64,000 bases of DNA from Callaeas wilsoni. Taxonomy: Eukaryota > Chordata > Aves > Passeriformes > Callaeidae. Made by a program: the position numbers and the translations under genes. This document shows positions 60,714-64,000 of the stretch, in pieces; within the stretch, counting starts at the first letter, position 1; every line of letters begins with the position of its first letter. Below the pieces are notes generated by a model. That model saw nothing but the letters and a program-made list of their open reading frames with translations. It had not been told where the DNA came from and made no database searches. Where the stretch lies: positions 1-64,000 of the forward strand of contig VWPU01010169.1 in the NCBI GenBank assembly GCA_013398955.1, in the 5' to 3' direction.

Positions 60714-63039
60714 CTGAAAGGCAAGGCTGCCAGCTTGACAAAGGCAGGAATCCTCCTCCCACATGCAGCAGCAAAGCCCTCTTTCCCTCTCACTATCACA
60801 CTTTGCCCTCAGTAGCAGTCTAAATGTTGAAGGGAATCAACAGTATTGCATTGCATGAAAAAAGAGAACCTAATTTACTCAACACTTGGCCACAAAACTT
60901 CCACACTGAGCCACTTACACGCTTAATAAATTTGTAGAAAATATTTTTCTTCATCTATACAGTACTTTATGTAAAGGATATTGGCTTTGTGAGGTGCTCA
61001 GGGCATATCAATATGTGATATTTTGTCTTAGATGGAAAACTTCTCTTCTGAAGAACTGCTTAGTATTTTTAAAAGCTTATTCAAGGAAAGACTAGCTTGA
61101 AGGCAGGCTAAATATAGAACATAGAATATAGAATGTGCTTATTTTCCTCAGGTATCTGGGAAAATAATTAAGTTGGGTTTTTCCCCCGAATTCACTGAAA
61201 GGGCATATTCATTTGACTGGGAATTTCAACTGTGTCTAGGACAGATAGCTATCTTCTAAAAATTAGGGGAAATGCTAGCTGATATTGAAATCAGACATTT
61301 GAAGAATGTGTCCAGGTGTGGCCTCAGTGTTGCTCTTTGCACCAGAGTCATGGAGATTTGCACACTGAATGCAATTTATTCTTTTTCTACCAAAAAAAAA
61401 AGTCAAGTTGGCACCCTTTGTGTTGACAAATGTTGCCACACTGGAGGAAACATTTACGTTCAATTGTGGATGCTTTCAAAATCCATGTGGGGTTCACAGG
61501 AATGCCTGCCGTCAGATGCTGCCAAGTAAAGTTGCTGAATTAATATCTAAATCTGGTTCCTTTCTGCTTCTAATACTTTGGACAATTTCTATGGTTGTGA
61601 TGGCCACTCTTCACTTTCTAAGCAAAGGTTTTGTGTGGCTCTCTGGGGTCACAGAAGTAATGACCTGGAGTAGTTTTAGTTTTAAGACATATTTATACAT
61701 CCTACAGGGTATGCCTGCTTTTTTTACCTTCCTGAGAAGAAACATATCCTGCAATCACATCATACATGTGGGCTAGAGCTTTCAAAATCTGTTAGATTCC
61801 TGAGTAATCACACAGGGCTCAGGTGACCGTGAAAGTGAGTAGTAACTGCAGTTTTATCAATGAAAATGTCTCACCTAGAATTTCCAAGTCCAACTTATTT
61901 CTGAAGATTTGAAACTTCATGCCTGTGCATAACTTCACTGTATGCAGCAGTAACAAAGCATTCTGGGTCTACTCTCTTTTATGAAGTTAGAAACTCATGT
62001 GGCTAAAATTTAAGCACTCTGAAATATAGACAATGAGTACACTTGTCATCTTGTCTGTCTCCCTCTCTGTATTTAATTGCTTCTCATGTGATTTAACTGA
62101 GGACCATTGGAAAAAAAATTAAACATAACAGACGTACTCTCTCCCTTCCTCCCTCCAGCCTGTATTTTGAATCCTGAATATCACATAAATATATAAATAT
62201 GCATAGAGTTATGTATACTTTGGTGATAATTAAGGTTCAGAGAGAGATGGATACTCCAAGTAACTTCTTGGAAACTACTGCTGTTTTGACTGACTCTTGT
62301 CTCCTAAACTTCTGAGATTTCAGTTGTTCAGATTGTGGCTTACCTGTTGTTTTAATAACTCCAGTTAACATGTTTTCAGATAGCAAATATTATATGACCA
62401 TACTATGAAATTGTTTGTGACTTCCCTCTGAGAAAATGTGTTTAAACAGCGTCATTCAGTCAAGTTGTTCCAATTTCATGTACTTCTTTCAAAGTGAAGT
62501 GAAAATAAAAGGACTTGACAGAAGGAAGCCATGCTCATGCTCATATTTAGCTTACTTAGAAGTCTGTTTGCCCATTGATAACACATTGCGACCCTAGAGA
62601 ATGGGACAGGGATGGTTTGCCAAAGATGTTCAAATTCCTCTTAAGGTAAGCACCTCACTCATATAACCTATATATGATATGGATTACACATGGCTTCTTT
62701 CTCCCCCTTGCCCCCCCAAACTGATGAAGTAGTGGCATAAATTCCTAAGATCCTGTTTCTTCTTCTTTAGCTGTAAAGCTGGCAGAAAAAGAAAATCCGT
62801 GTGTTGGGGTTTTTTTCCCTATGCATATCGTGAGTCTAGAGATAGATCAGAAGACATTATAAATATGAGTTAGAGTGAATGTGACAACAGCCTGTAGCCA
62901 CACTTCCTTGGGCTGTAATCTTGTTAAATCTTGCTAGCTAAGCAGTCAGACATTTCCTGATACTTAAGTGGAAGGACTCAGGTGTATTTAGTAGGAGTGA
63001 CTGTGCTGAATTTGCTTGTTGATGTGGAGCTAATGGGTC
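60714..63039. other. AT-rich spacer, nothing recognised
   Basis: A 135-codon plus frame at 61369-61776 starts in an A-run and has no recognised domain. No repeat family seen. Confidence 0.55.
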
Positions 63040-63320
63040 ACTGCTGATGGCATTATTGCTGTCTGTGGCTTCTAAATATGCTATTAGGAGAAGGTGTCAA
63101 ACTGAATTGTGAACTTTGAATGGAAAATCTCGTTGTATAAACAGCACTTTAAATATTATATCCCAATATAACTACATAGCTTTAGCAGGAATTTCACTAA
63201 AATTGATTATTCAATGGAACAATTAATACTTTGTCCCCTTTCTTGTGACATGCTAACATTTTTAGAGGGAACTCTTCTTCAGTTAATGGGATCAATAGTT
63301 TGAGATTTGAGAGCGCATTT
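63040..63320. promoter_or_regulatory. Weak candidate conserved non-coding element
   Basis: Complex AT-rich block with GGCATTATTGC, AAAATTGATTATTCAATGG, GAACAATTAATAC and TTCAGTTAATGGG, i.e. several homeodomain or SOX-like cores in a row. Called only on motif density. Confidence 0.22.
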
Positions 63321-64000
63321 TTCTTTGAGTTATAGTAAAATGCCTATTCCTCATCTTTTCTTCCCAGACATTGAACAGGAGAATTCAAATATGGTAATAA
63401 AGTAGATAATGAGAAAAAAAAATCGGTATATGTAGACAGGAACTAAGAGAATTATGAAAATTAATTTTACATGAGATCTGCAAATGAAATCTCACTGCTA
63501 ATACTGATCAGTGTCTTCTTTGGAATTCTAATGTGTCACATCCCCAAGTTTGAAAGTGTTTCCCTCATTTTGCTCATGTTCTTTCCATAAGAATCTGAAA
63601 CGCTGCTTTCTTAAATCAATCCAGAACAATTTCAGCTATGACTTTTCACTCAGTTCTTAAGCTTAGTTATTGTTTAATCAGTGGTTTTTCTAGAAAAGAT
63701 AATATAGTTATCTGAATATATCCACCTTTATTTGCTCTTGGCTTGGGGGTTTTTTAGTTCATCCTTTCTGTTCATGTCAAGAACTTTTCATTGGGCATCT
63801 GACTGCCAGAAAATCTGGGAATGGTTTACACTGCAAAATATTGCACAACATATTTTAGTAGTCCATGAAATGCTGATGTGGAAGAACTTTGCTGTAGGTG
63901 ATACGATGATACACACTCAAGGTGATAGATTTAAACTACCTTTAAAGATGTAAAGAAAACCTAATCTAAAGATCTAACAAGGTAGCATATTTATTGCTTT
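63321..64000. other. AT-rich end of window, nothing recognised
   Basis: One 73-codon plus frame (63732-63953) without a recognised domain. No repeat family or RNA gene seen. Confidence 0.6.

Noticed and set aside
1..64000. CRISPR arrays, bacterial operons or a multi-gene defence-type system
   Set aside because: The window is vertebrate nuclear DNA; tandem repeats present are microsatellites and minisatellites without spacer structure, and no adjacent gene sets exist.

Overview
This window looks like AT-rich, gene-poor nuclear DNA from a bird, most likely a passerine. The evidence is the repeat content. There are three CR1 LINE pieces with the avian 3' end (a long broken copy at about 37327-39515 on the minus strand, shorter ones at 3933-5060 on minus and 14153-14563 on plus), two avian-type retroviral LTRs without internal genes (36625-37170 and about 40880-41472), and one tRNA-Ile-derived SINE with a CR1-like tail (43270-43410) that resembles TguSINE1 of zebra finch. 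I did not see any complete protein-coding gene, rRNA, functional tRNA or CRISPR array. Almost all open reading frames are short chance frames, repeat-encoded frames, or frames through simple repeats.

Layout. 1-765 is a CpG-rich block with a GA repeat and one N, sharply different from what follows. 766-9500 is AT-rich spacer with one CR1. 9530-10320 and 16020-16230 look like conserved non-coding DNA. 24150-31280 holds several strand-asymmetric pyrimidine or purine tracts around a strong enhancer-like candidate at 27200-27740. 32690-33180 and 35410-35700 are further enhancer-like blocks. 36625-43410 is a repeat cluster: LTR, long CR1, second LTR, a strikingly regular GGCAA/GGCCA minisatellite, and the SINE. 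53680-54590 combines G-runs, a second strong enhancer-like block, a pyrimidine tract and a CA-rich tract. The best candidate for a real exon is a 97-bp segment on the minus strand at 60617-60713 that would encode a coiled-coil stretch.

Together the features suggest a regulatory gene desert or a very large intron: sparse blocks rich in CpG and homeobox, Fox or POU-like motifs in an AT-rich background. No set of genes works together here in the operon sense. The calls of conserved elements rest on base composition and motif content only, since no alignment could be run. The window does not show me a new multi-gene system. The most unusual objects are the perfectly periodic minisatellite, the enhancer-like blocks, and the single-N assembly joins with duplicated flanks.
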